NCBI GenBank assembly: GCA_900551135.1
Contig: URUX01000063.1
Span: 1 to 12,400 of the forward strand
Reading direction: 5' to 3'
Length of the DNA: 12,400 nucleotides
Source: an uncultured Clostridium sp.
GTDB taxonomy: Bacteria; Bacillota; Clostridia; Lachnospirales; Lachnospiraceae
Part shown: piece after piece, positions 1-6,901 of the stretch
Layout: each line of letters begins with the position of its first letter
How positions within the stretch are numbered: the first letter of the stretch is position 1
Program-made: the position numbers and the translations under genes
The notes under the pieces: model-generated
What the model saw: the letters and a program-made list of their open reading frames with translations, nothing else
Told to the model about the DNA's origin: nothing
The model's database searches: none

Positions 1-45
1 ATTTTTAAGCATTAGATGCCACTTCCCGATGTCGTATCGGGTCTA
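1..45. other. Presumed terminal sequence of an integrated element
   Basis: This stretch replaces the 5' half of the tRNA-Arg(CCU) gene whose 3' half begins at 46, so it probably belongs to the end of an inserted element lying to the left. It holds two perfect short inverted repeats: GCAT-TAG-ATGC at 9-19 and CCCGAT-GTCGT-ATCGGG at 25-41. The second sits 4 bases from the tRNA homology and could be a recombinase or excisionase binding site, or just a hairpin. A 33-codon open frame from the ATG at 16 reads straight through the tRNA remnant and is not credible as a gene. The role of the repeats is inference. Confidence 0.5.
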
Positions 46-87
46 CTCCTAAGCGAGGGGTCGGAGGTTCAAATCCTCTTATGGACG
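46..87 (+). mobile_element. 3' half of tRNA-Arg(CCU): integration (att) scar
   Basis: The tRNA parts line up base by base: anticodon loop CTCCTAA (46-52, anticodon CCT at 48-50), 3' anticodon strand GCGAG (53-57), variable loop GGGTC (58-62), T arm GGAGG-TTCAAAT-CCTCT (63-79), 3' acceptor strand TATGGAC (80-86) and discriminator G87. CCA is not encoded (CTA follows). The partner strands are absent: the bases before the loop (GTCTA) do not pair with GCGAG, there is no D arm, and no GTCCATA acceptor strand. Homology therefore starts at the anticodon loop. Site-specific integrases commonly use tRNA 3' halves, leaving an intact tRNA at one end of the element and a 3' copy at the other. This is the 3' copy, so the element lies upstream. 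An old deletion could leave the same scar. Confidence 0.85.
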
Positions 88-96
88 CTAACAGAC

Positions 97-137
97 AACG
101 CCGAAAGCCTTTTTTAAGGTTTTCGGCGTTTTGTTTT
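97..137 (+). terminator. Rho-independent terminator (of the tRNA-Arg gene)
   Basis: A 15-bp stem (97-111 with 116-130, one G-T pair) closes a TTTT loop and is followed by TTGTTTT. It starts 9 bases after the tRNA discriminator base, as expected for the original terminator of the tRNA gene. It insulates recD2 from transcription entering from the left. Confidence 0.9.
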
Positions 138-162
138 GTGAGACATGGTTACTATTGATAAT
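136..162 (+). promoter_or_regulatory. Possible recD2 promoter
   Basis: TTGTGA (136-141) and GATAAT (157-162) are separated by 15 bases, short of the ideal 17. A start near 169 would leave a leader of about 30 bases before the recD2 GTG. An alternative pair, TTGATA (155) with TATGTA (177), would start transcription on top of the ribosome binding site and is less likely. This is the only place for a recD2 promoter between the terminator and the gene. Confidence 0.35.
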
Positions 163-199
163 ACACATTGATTTGATATGTAAAGGCAGGTGAGGCAGA

Positions 200-2485
200 G
201 TGATTAAGATACGCTGCGTTGTAGAACGTATAACCTATCAAAGTCCTGAAACAGGCTATTCTGTCTTGAAGTGCGCGGTGAAGAACTATAACGACCTGGT
301 TACGGTTGTAGGAAATCTTGTGGATGCCAATGTTGGATCCGTGCTTTTGATTGATGGTAATTGGAAGGCAGATGCCAAGTACGGCAGACAGTTTCTGGCA
401 GAGAAATGGGAAGAGACCATGCCTGCCACAGTTTTTGGCATTGAGAAGTACCTTGGCTCCGGCCTGATTAAGGGTGTGGGACCAAAGTTCGCTAAGAAGA
501 TCGTACAGCAGTTTGGTACGGATACGCTGGAAATCATCGAGACAGATGTGCAGCGGCTCCTGGAGGTTCCTGGTATCGGAAAGAAGCGTGTCGATAAGAT
601 TGCTGAGAGTTGGGAACGACAGAAGGAGATCAAGAATGTTATGCTGTTTCTCCAGGATCATGGTGTGAGTACTGCATTTGCAGCGAAAATCTATCGTCAG
701 TATGGAAATGAGAGTATTCCGAAGGTAAAGGAGAATCCATTCCGTCTGGCGGATGATATCTGGGGAATTGGTTTTAAGACGGCTGACAGCATTGCCATGA
801 AGCTTGGTATTGGCAAGGAGGCATTTATCCGTCTGCGCAGCGGTATCATGTATACCTTAAGTGAATTGGCAGATGAAGGCCATGTTTACGCAGGACGTGA
901 TCAGCTGATCAAGAAAGCATCAGAACTTCTGGAGGCGGAGGATACCAGCATCATTATGACCATGGATCAGATGTTGAAGGATGAAGAATTGATCTGTGAG
1001 AAGATTATGGTTCCGCAGTTTGCGCCGGATGAGGTCATTCCGGAAGATGCTGCTAAAGAGATTGAAAAAGAATGTATCTACCTGCCGCCGTTTTATTTTG
1101 CAGAGGTTGGCGTTGCCAATAAATTGAAAAAGCTGGCTGCAGAGCCGGCAGCAGACAGACTATGGGTTTCTCTTATGAAAGCCAGACGGGATACCGGTAA
1201 TCCGGAGTTGTCTGTGGATGTGGATAAGATCCAGAATACTGTAAAGATGAAATATGATGAGGTGCAGGTGGAAGCCATCCGCCGGGCAGCGACTGCAAAG
1301 GTTCTGGTGCTTACCGGTGGCCCGGGTACAGGAAAAACCACCACAACCCAGGGAATCATTGCAGCCTATCGCACCTTTGGGCTGAATATATTGCTGGCAG
1401 CCCCTACAGGACGTGCTGCCAAGAGAATGACGGAAGCCACCGGTCTGGAGGCGAAGACCATCCACCGACTTCTGGAATTCAAACCACCGGAAGGATATCA
1501 GAAAAATGAGGAAACCCCTCTTGAAGGCGATGTCCTGATTGTGGATGAGTGTTCTATGATTGATATTGTTCTGATGAATGCGCTGATGAAAGCCATCCCA
1601 CCCCATATGCGTCTGATCTTGGTGGGAGATATTGATCAGCTTCCGTCGGTTGGCGCAGGAAATGTGCTCCGTGATGTGATCGACAGTGAAGTATTTCCGG
1701 TGGTTCGTCTGACCAGGATTTTCCGTCAGGCACAGACCAGCCGGATTATCATGAATGCACATAAGATCAATGATGGTCAGATGCCGGATACATCCAATGG
1801 AAAGAATACGGATTTCTTTTTTATAACTCAGGAGGATCCGGAGGAAGCAGCGAAGATCGTGGAACTGGTACATAAGAAGCTTCCGGGATATTATCGGACA
1901 CCAGCCAGTCAGATTCAGGTACTGACGCCGATGCAAAGAGGTGTAGTCGGCGCTGCCAATCTGAACATGATACTGCAGGAAGCTTTGAACCCTCAAGGGG
2001 AAGGCCTTCGAAGGAGCGGATTTATCTATCGGCCAAACGATAAGGTTATGCAGATCAGGAATAATTATGATAATGAAGTCTTCAATGGCGATATCGGGAT
2101 TATCGAATCTGTGGATATTCAGGATCGTACCCTTCTGGTGAATTTTGATGGCCGGCTCGTTGAATATGATGCCACCGAACTGGATGAACTGGTGCATGCC
2201 TATGCAACAACCATTCATAAATCTCAGGGATCTGAGTATCCGATTGTTGTTATTCCGGTGCTGATGAATCATTATGTGATGCTGCAGAGGAATCTGATCT
2301 ATACCGGTATTACCCGGGCCCAAAAGATTCTGGTGATGGTCGGCACGAAGAAGGCTCTTTCCTATGCAGTGAGAAATGTGACAGTCACAAAGAGAAATAC
2401 CCTTCTGAAGGACCGGCTGGCTGGTGAGATACAGGCAAGAAGACCTATGATAACCAATCTTTTATCAGGCGGGGTATCGTTATAA
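200..2485 (+). CDS. recD2: RecD2-type ATP-dependent 5'-3' DNA helicase
   Basis: An SF1B helicase of 761 residues, the RecD-like type found in bacteria without RecBCD partners and thought to act in DNA repair and replication-fork maintenance. The N-terminal third carries helix-hairpin-helix motifs (VPGIGKKRVDKI near residue 121, and WGIGFKTAD further on). The motor core has Walker A GGPGTGKTT (373-381, Lys379), Walker B VDECS (Asp449, Glu450), GDIDQLPSVG (about 476), the C-terminal THKSQGSE-type motif (TIHKSQGSEY, 671-680) and YTGITRA near 700. Length fits the family, between shorter Deinococcus RecD2 and longer Bacillus YrrC. Start is GTG at 200 with an AGGTGAGG-like site upstream. It stands alone between a terminator and the next promoter. 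Base composition is richer in G+C than the genes that follow. Confidence 0.95.
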   Translation: MIKIRCVVERITYQSPETGYSVLKCAVKNYNDLVTVVGNLVDANVGSVLLIDGNWKADAKYGRQFLAEKWEETMPATVFGIEKYLGSGLIKGVGPKFAKKIVQQFGTDTLEIIETDVQRLLEVPGIGKKRVDKIAESWERQKEIKNVMLFLQDHGVSTAFAAKIYRQYGNESIPKVKENPFRLADDIWGIGFKTADSIAMKLGIGKEAFIRLRSGIMYTLSELADEGHVYAGRDQLIKKASELLEAEDTSIIMTMDQMLKDEELICEKIMVPQFAPDEVIPEDAAKEIEKECIYLPPFYFAEVGVANKLKKLAAEPAADRLWVSLMKARRDTGNPELSVDVDKIQNTVKMKYDEVQVEAIRRAATAKVLVLTGGPGTGKTTTTQGIIAAYRTFGLNILLAAPTGRAAKRMTEATGLEAKTIHRLLEFKPPEGYQKNEETPLEGDVLIVDECSMIDIVLMNALMKAIPPHMRLILVGDIDQLPSVGAGNVLRDVIDSEVFPVVRLTRIFRQAQTSRIIMNAHKINDGQMPDTSNGKNTDFFFITQEDPEEAAKIVELVHKKLPGYYRTPASQIQVLTPMQRGVVGAANLNMILQEALNPQGEGLRRSGFIYRPNDKVMQIRNNYDNEVFNGDIGIIESVDIQDRTLLVNFDGRLVEYDATELDELVHAYATTIHKSQGSEYPIVVIPVLMNHYVMLQRNLIYTGITRAQKILVMVGTKKALSYAVRNVTVTKRNTLLKDRLAGEIQARRPMITNLLSGGVSL

Positions 2486-2522
2486 ACGGTTCCTTTAGTG
2501 TCATGAGGGGAACATATACTAT

Positions 2523-2550
2523 TTGTCAACAGTTTTTGCAAATTTATGAT
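2523..2550 (+). promoter_or_regulatory. Promoter for the tetR-type gene
   Basis: TTGTCA (2523-2528) and TATGAT (2545-2550) lie 16 bases apart. A start near 2557 gives a leader of about 75 bases to the ATG at 2632. An open frame from 2503 runs through this promoter, which argues against that upstream start. Confidence 0.6.
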
Positions 2551-2631
2551 ATACTGAACCTATATGAAAGAACGATTAGAAGAGAGGAAATGTGTGATAA
2601 CGAATTTCAAAGTTATCATGCAGGAGAAGGA

Positions 2632-3195
2632 ATGTCAAAATATACACGAGAACGGATTATGGATGCATTTTTATATCTTCTGAATGAAAAAAGCCTGGAT
2701 CGATTAACGGTAAAAGATATTATTGAAACTGCAGAAGTGAATAGAAATACGTTTTATTATTATTTTGAAGATATCTATGATTTGCTGCATCAGGTATTTA
2801 TAAAAAAGCTGGAGGACTTTTGCAACGAAACGGAGAAGAATGATACATTTTATGAAGAATATGTCCGTTCAGCAGAGTTTTTAATGAAAAATAAAAAAGG
2901 AATGTATCATATTTATCATTCTAAGGATCAGGAACTGCTTCGGACATATATGGAAAAGATTACAACTATTTTTGTAGAACGATTTGTAAGACAGGCAGCA
3001 GCTTCTTATAATATATCAGAAGATGGAATTAAATATCTGACAGGATTTTACAGCTATGTAATTGTGGGAAATACAATGCACTGGATTCAGGAGGGAATGC
3101 CGCCTTATCGGGAGAGATATTTATTTCTTGTTTCAAAATCCTTTGAAGATTCCATTGATTCGCTGATACAGTCATATTTGAACAATAACAACTAA
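2632..3195 (+). CDS. TetR/AcrR-family transcriptional regulator
   Basis: A DNA-binding regulator of 187 residues. Residues 1-55 form a TetR-type helix-turn-helix: an RERIMDAFLYLL helix, then LTVKDIIETAEVNRNTFYYYFEDI, the conserved recognition helix and the following helix. The rest is helical and would bind an unknown ligand and form the dimer. The RNTFYYYF wording resembles the DhaS-like branch of the family. Start at 2632 is chosen because AGGAG lies 5 bases upstream and the protein then begins as family members do. ATG at 2590, also with a purine-rich site, would add 14 residues. It is first in a run with the DUF308, radical SAM, DegV-like and flippase-like genes and probably controls them or itself. 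No operator could be identified with confidence. Confidence 0.9.
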   Translation: MSKYTRERIMDAFLYLLNEKSLDRLTVKDIIETAEVNRNTFYYYFEDIYDLLHQVFIKKLEDFCNETEKNDTFYEEYVRSAEFLMKNKKGMYHIYHSKDQELLRTYMEKITTIFVERFVRQAAASYNISEDGIKYLTGFYSYVIVGNTMHWIQEGMPPYRERYLFLVSKSFEDSIDSLIQSYLNNNN

Positions 3196-3209
3196 ATAAA
3201 AGCCGAAAT

Positions 3210-3274
3210 ATACAGACAAAAATCTTAAAGTGTATGAAATACAGATAGATAGAGAGTTTTGTCTGTATTTTTTT
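3210..3274 (+). terminator. Terminator or attenuator hairpin after the tetR-type gene
   Basis: ATACAGACAAAA (3210-3221) pairs perfectly with TTTTGTCTGTAT (3257-3268) and is followed by six T. The loop of 35 bases is long for a simple terminator and contains a second perfect repeat, TGTAT-GAA-ATACA (3231-3243). ATACAGA occurs twice (3210 and 3239), so TCTGTAT at 3262 can pair with either copy. The T run supports termination or attenuation between the regulator and the next gene. Whether it is regulated is inference. Confidence 0.6.
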
Positions 3275-3331
3275 GCCTGTTTTTCAGATAAGATCGGACT
3301 ATTAAAAGAAATGCGGAAAGGAGGAAACAGG

Positions 3332-3904
3332 GTGAAGGTGCTCAAGAAGGTAAAAGTCATATACAGCGTAGTAGCGCTGGCATTCTTTTTCTATGGAGTA
3401 TGCTTATTGTTTTACCCGCAGATTGAAATGCAGTTGATGTACAAAATTGGAGGAATTTTATTTATCGGCATTGGTATTGCAAAGATAATTGGATATTGTT
3501 CAAAGGATTTATTACAGCTGGCATTTCAGCACGATCTGGCAATGGGTATCGTATCGATTATCATTGGGTGTTTAATGTCTATACGGACAAACGAGATGAT
3601 ACGTATCGTGACAGGAGGACTTGGCCTGTTTATGCTGGTAGAATCACTTCTGAAAATACAGACATCAATTGATGCAAGGCGGATTGGAATGGACAACTGG
3701 TGGCTGATTTTGAGCATGGGTTTTATAACAGCAGCGATAGGAGGGCTGCTGATTGCAATACCGCTGCGGGGAACAAATTTGCTTATCCGGCTGATGGGGC
3801 TGGCAATTCTGGCATATGGAATTATGAATTTATATGTAGTGCAAAAGACGGTTCATGTCGTTCAGAGAAAATACAGAATAGAATTAAATGAAAACAATGA
3901 GTAA
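3332..3904 (+). CDS. DUF308 / HdeD-family membrane protein
   Basis: A hydrophobic protein of 190 residues with six clear membrane segments: about residues 9-29 (VIYSVVALAFFFYG), 36-56, 70-86, 93-111, 121-142 and 148-166. Loops are short and the tail is charged. Six helices in two repeats of three is the pattern of HdeD/DUF308 proteins. The founding member is linked to acid resistance in enteric bacteria, but the biochemical role of the family is unknown. Start is GTG at 3332 because AAAGGAGG lies 8 bases upstream. An open frame reaches back to 3230, but that runs through the terminator hairpin. Only 16 bases separate it from the radical SAM gene, so the two are probably co-transcribed and the protein may work with the enzyme at the membrane. 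Confidence 0.88.
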   Translation: MKVLKKVKVIYSVVALAFFFYGVCLLFYPQIEMQLMYKIGGILFIGIGIAKIIGYCSKDLLQLAFQHDLAMGIVSIIIGCLMSIRTNEMIRIVTGGLGLFMLVESLLKIQTSIDARRIGMDNWWLILSMGFITAAIGGLLIAIPLRGTNLLIRLMGLAILAYGIMNLYVVQKTVHVVQRKYRIELNENNE

Positions 3905-3920
3905 TGGGAAGGAGTTTACT

Positions 3921-5297
3921 ATGGGAATTACAAATGAATTAAAACGGGCAACACTAAAGACGGCATTTCATTATTTAGAAAAAGATCCGGAAAAAAATGT
4001 TTACAAATTGATGGAACTAGTTGACAAATTTGCAGGAGAAGGACCAGATAGTTTTCCAGTACAAAGAGCAGCGTTTCGAACTGTACTGGCAGATCCGGAA
4101 AATAATATGTACCAGCTGATTATGAGTGTTTTAAAGGACATTGATCAGGGAGTATTAAAAGCAGCTTTGGAGAATTTCTTTTTTAATGCAAGCATGATTG
4201 GATGGCCAAAACAGGAAGAAAACCGGAAAAAATACGGATGCAATATACCATGGGCAATTCTTTTAGATCCGACTTCTGCGTGTAATCTTCATTGTACGGG
4301 ATGCTGGGCTGCAGAATATGGAAATAAGTTAAACTTAACGGTAGAAGAGATAGATTCCATTATCAGGCAGGGAAAAGAACTTGGTATTTATATGTATATC
4401 TATACTGGAGGAGAGCCTCTTGTAAGAAAAAAAGACTTGATTGCATTGTGTAAAAAGCATCACGATTGTCAGTTTTTAAGTTTTACAAATGCAACTCTGA
4501 TTGATGAAGAATTTGCAGAGGAAATGCTTCAGGTAAAAAACTTCATTCCGGCTATCAGTGTAGAAGGTTTTGAACTGGCAACAGATGGAAGAAGAGGGAA
4601 TGGAACATATCAAAAAGTTGTAAAAGCAATGGATATTTTAAAGAAAAAACATTTGCCTTTTGGAATATCCTGCTGCTATACAAGCCAGAATTTAGATTCT
4701 ATCAGTTCATTTGAATTTGCAGATCAGATGATAAAATGGGGGGCAAAGTTTGTCTGGTATTTCCATTATATGCCAGTAGGAAATGATGCAGTGCCTGAAC
4801 TTCTTCCGACTAAGGAACAGCGGGAATTTATGTATTACAGAATTCGTGAAATTAGAAATACAAAGCCAATTTTTGCCATGGATTTTCAAAATGATGGAGA
4901 GTATGTTGGCGGATGTATTGCAGGGGGAAGGAGATATTGTCATATTAATGCAAACGGAGATGTAGATCCCTGTGTATTTATTCATTATTCAGATTCCAAC
5001 ATCAGGGAAAAAACCTTATTAGAGTGTTTTCAGTCCCCTCTTTTTATGGAATATCATAATGGACAGCCATTTAATAAAAATCATCTGCGCCCATGCCCCA
5101 TGCTGGAAAATCCAGAATTACTGAGAGCCATGGTTCATAATACAGATGCAAAATCTACAGACCTTCAATCTCCGGAAAGCGTAGATCATCTATGCGATAA
5201 GTGTGTGGATTATGCAGAAAATTGGACGCCGACTGCAGAAAAATTATGGACATGCAGTCAAAATTGTAAAAGAAAGCCATTTGATAAAAAGCAATGA
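3921..5297 (+). CDS. Radical SAM enzyme with SPASM/twitch-like C-terminal cysteines
   Basis: A protein of 458 residues. Residues 1-110 are a helical extension. The radical SAM core starts near 112 with the cluster motif CNLHCTGC (Cys121, Cys125, Cys128: CX3CX2C), which binds the 4Fe-4S cluster that cleaves S-adenosylmethionine, followed by the YTGGEPL motif. The C-terminal region has eight more cysteines (332, 340, 351, 392, 425, 428, 445, 449), with NANGDVDPC typical of SPASM-type regions, so one or two extra Fe-S clusters are likely. Start is ATG 3921 behind GGGAAGGAG. An in-frame ATG at 3888 would overlap the gene before. The substrate is not evident. No small precursor peptide was seen nearby, so peptide maturation is not supported, and the membrane-protein neighbours suggest a lipid or membrane-bound substrate. 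Confidence 0.9.
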   Translation: MGITNELKRATLKTAFHYLEKDPEKNVYKLMELVDKFAGEGPDSFPVQRAAFRTVLADPENNMYQLIMSVLKDIDQGVLKAALENFFFNASMIGWPKQEENRKKYGCNIPWAILLDPTSACNLHCTGCWAAEYGNKLNLTVEEIDSIIRQGKELGIYMYIYTGGEPLVRKKDLIALCKKHHDCQFLSFTNATLIDEEFAEEMLQVKNFIPAISVEGFELATDGRRGNGTYQKVVKAMDILKKKHLPFGISCCYTSQNLDSISSFEFADQMIKWGAKFVWYFHYMPVGNDAVPELLPTKEQREFMYYRIREIRNTKPIFAMDFQNDGEYVGGCIAGGRRYCHINANGDVDPCVFIHYSDSNIREKTLLECFQSPLFMEYHNGQPFNKNHLRPCPMLENPELLRAMVHNTDAKSTDLQSPESVDHLCDKCVDYAENWTPTAEKLWTCSQNCKRKPFDKKQ

Positions 5298-5303
5298 GAC
5301 ACC

Positions 5304-5354
5304 AGATACCCTTGCGTTTGTTTATCAGTATCCAGCAGACGGACAAGGGTATCT
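5304..5354 (+). repeat. Intercistronic inverted repeat
   Basis: AGATACCCTTG (5304-5314) and CAAGGGTATCT (5344-5354) are a perfect 11-bp inverted repeat with a 29-base loop, lying between the radical SAM and DegV-like genes. Only TT and an A/T-rich stretch follow, so it is a weak terminator at best. It may be an mRNA processing or stability element that sets different levels of the two halves of the operon, or a protein binding site. Confidence 0.5.
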
Positions 5355-5401
5355 TTAAATAATAAAGTACAGATAAATAAAGGAAAGGGAGGACTGGAAA
5401 G

Positions 5402-5794
5402 ATGAAAAAACTCAGTATTGTAACAGACAGCAATAGTGGAATAACACAGGAAGAAGCTGAGAAGATTGGAATCAGGATTGTACCTATGCCTTTCATTTTA
5501 GATGGAAATGCGGCAGTAAAACGAACTCAGTCGTGTCCTGAGACGTTAATGGAGTTATGGGATGAAATCTTAGAAGAATACGAAGAGATAATTTATATTC
5601 CAATGTCAGACGGGCTTAGTCCTTCAGTTGTAACGGCTAAAATTTTAGCAGATAATTATAATGGACGGGTTTGCGTTGTGAACAATACCAAAATTCCATC
5701 TGTACAGAAAAAACCAGTGATTGAAGCTGTAAAAATGCACAGGCTGGGATTTGATGCCTTACAGATACGCGATGTACTGGAAAAAATAAAGTAG
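5402..5794 (+). CDS. Short DegV-like protein (N-terminal lobe only)
   Basis: A protein of 130 residues matching the first lobe of DegV fatty-acid-binding proteins: it opens KKLSIVTDSNSGITQEEA, then has VPMPFILDG, MELWDEI and YEEIIYIPMSDGLSPSV. Full DegV proteins have about 280 residues, with the fatty acid held between two lobes. Here the second lobe is missing, and some 20 residues before the usual TSQPS ligand loop are also absent. That loop is reduced to RTQSCP. The frame is clean, with GGGAGG 9 bases before the ATG, so it is expressed as a short protein or is a decayed gene with tidy ends. It could partner another protein or have lost lipid binding. It lies between the radical SAM and flippase-like genes, 7 bases before the latter's earliest start. 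Confidence 0.8.
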   Translation: MKKLSIVTDSNSGITQEEAEKIGIRIVPMPFILDGNAAVKRTQSCPETLMELWDEILEEYEEIIYIPMSDGLSPSVVTAKILADNYNGRVCVVNNTKIPSVQKKPVIEAVKMHRLGFDALQIRDVLEKIK

Positions 5795-5816
5795 AATATA
5801 AGTGCTAAAATATAAT

Positions 5817-6845
5817 ATGAGATTTGTTAATATGAAAAAACGAAATATAAATCAGGTAAAGCAGGTGACAGGATCCGTATGCCGCTGCTTATTCATATTT
5901 ATTATCTTATGGGCAGTATTTCATAATCATTATAAAGAAATATATTTTAACATTAAAAATATAAATGTGAAAGATTTCATTGTTATTATCATTTTAGGGT
6001 CATCATATCAGATATTGGGAGCATACGCATTTTACTGTTTGGTTAGGAAAAACAACCCACAGTTTACCATACGCCAGTCGATTGTAACGGTATATTTGGG
6101 AATTTTTGGAAATATAGCGGGATTTTCATTTGGTTCTGTTCCAATGCGTGCTTATTATTTACATACTCATCATATAGATATGGGAAAAGCAATAGGGCTG
6201 ATCAATACCGATTATATTTTTCATAAATGTTCTGTGTTAATCTGCAATACGCTGCTGTTAACAGTTACAGGTTTTAAGGTTTTAAAAACGCGGAAAACTA
6301 TAATACGCTATGTTTTATTTGGATATGGGATATGCTTATTGATTATCATGATATTGCTTTTGATTGGCTTTTCAAAACGTATATATGGCTGGATAAGACA
6401 TTTGATTGACCGGCTGCCCGATAAAAAGAGATGGAAAACAATAAAAGAAAAAATGATATATCATTTAGAAATGATGTATAGCGGTTCAAGAGGGATAAAA
6501 GGAAATGGTAAAAATATTATTGTAATCATGTTATTACATTGTATGAAGCTGCTTTTTATGTATGGCATTCCCTTTCTCTGTTTAAAAGCGATTACAAAGG
6601 TTACAGTCCCTTTTTTGGAAGTTCAAACGTTAGGTGCTGTAACAAATCTGATTTCCAGTGCATTGCCGAATGTCTCTGGAATTGGTGCAGCTGAACTGGC
6701 ATTTTTTGTAGTTTTTGGAGAGGCTGTCGACGGGGTGTCAGTAGTTTCCGTTTTGATATTATATCGTCTGGCAACCTATTTTTTTCCATTTCTGATTAGT
6801 GTCATAGTATTTAACCGGACAGAACGACATCGAAATAAAGTTTGA
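5817..6845 (+). CDS. Flippase-like membrane protein (LPG synthase membrane-domain family)
   Basis: A protein of about 342 residues with eight likely membrane helices, among them FIFIILWAVF, FIVIIILGSSYQILGAYAF, YVLFGYGICLLIIMILLLIGF and a final VVSVLILYRLATYFFPFLI. The segment LISSALPNVSGIGAAELAFF matches the conserved P-x-x-G-x-G-x-x-E signature of the lysylphosphatidylglycerol synthase membrane domain family (UPF0104/AglD-like), known as the flippase part of MprF. No soluble aminoacyl-transferase domain is fused, so it would move or bind a lipid and not make lysyl-PG itself. The start is uncertain: GTG 5802, ATG 5817 and ATG 5832 are in frame and none has a good ribosome binding site. Its position close behind the DegV-like gene suggests translational coupling. 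Very A+T-rich. Confidence 0.82.
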   Translation: MRFVNMKKRNINQVKQVTGSVCRCLFIFIILWAVFHNHYKEIYFNIKNINVKDFIVIIILGSSYQILGAYAFYCLVRKNNPQFTIRQSIVTVYLGIFGNIAGFSFGSVPMRAYYLHTHHIDMGKAIGLINTDYIFHKCSVLICNTLLLTVTGFKVLKTRKTIIRYVLFGYGICLLIIMILLLIGFSKRIYGWIRHLIDRLPDKKRWKTIKEKMIYHLEMMYSGSRGIKGNGKNIIVIMLLHCMKLLFMYGIPFLCLKAITKVTVPFLEVQTLGAVTNLISSALPNVSGIGAAELAFFVVFGEAVDGVSVVSVLILYRLATYFFPFLISVIVFNRTERHRNKV

Positions 6846-6872
6846 ACAATGTACAGGAAAAAATATTTAATA

Positions 6873-6901
6873 TTGCCAGATAAGAAACCTTGCTATATAA
6901 T
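6873..6901 (+). promoter_or_regulatory. Sigma-A-type promoter for the ebsC-yjbR-EFR1 genes
   Basis: TTGCCA (6873-6878) and TATAAT (6896-6901) are exactly 17 bases apart, a near-consensus promoter. Transcription would start near 6908 and give a leader of about 110 bases before the ATG at 7019. It marks a transcription unit separate from the tetR-flippase run. Confidence 0.8.

Noticed and set aside
1..90. A complete tRNA gene at the left edge, perhaps with a long variable arm
   Set aside because: Reading 25-41 as the anticodon arm puts G at position 33 and leaves no D arm. The 3' half of tRNA-Arg(CCU) from 46 explains every base without such exceptions.
16..117. Small plus-strand open frame of 33 codons from ATG 16
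   Set aside because: It runs through the tRNA remnant and into the terminator stem, and has no ribosome binding site.
1160..2323. Long open frame of 387 codons on the minus strand
   Set aside because: It lies wholly opposite recD2 and its translation has no recognisable domain, so it is a shadow of recD2 codon use.
2503..2631. N-terminal extension of the TetR-type regulator
   Set aside because: The extension would be translated from inside the promoter. A good ribosome binding site and family-like start lie at 2632.
3230..3331. N-terminal extension of the DUF308 protein
   Set aside because: It crosses the terminator hairpin. GTG 3332 has a strong ribosome binding site and gives the expected six-helix protein.
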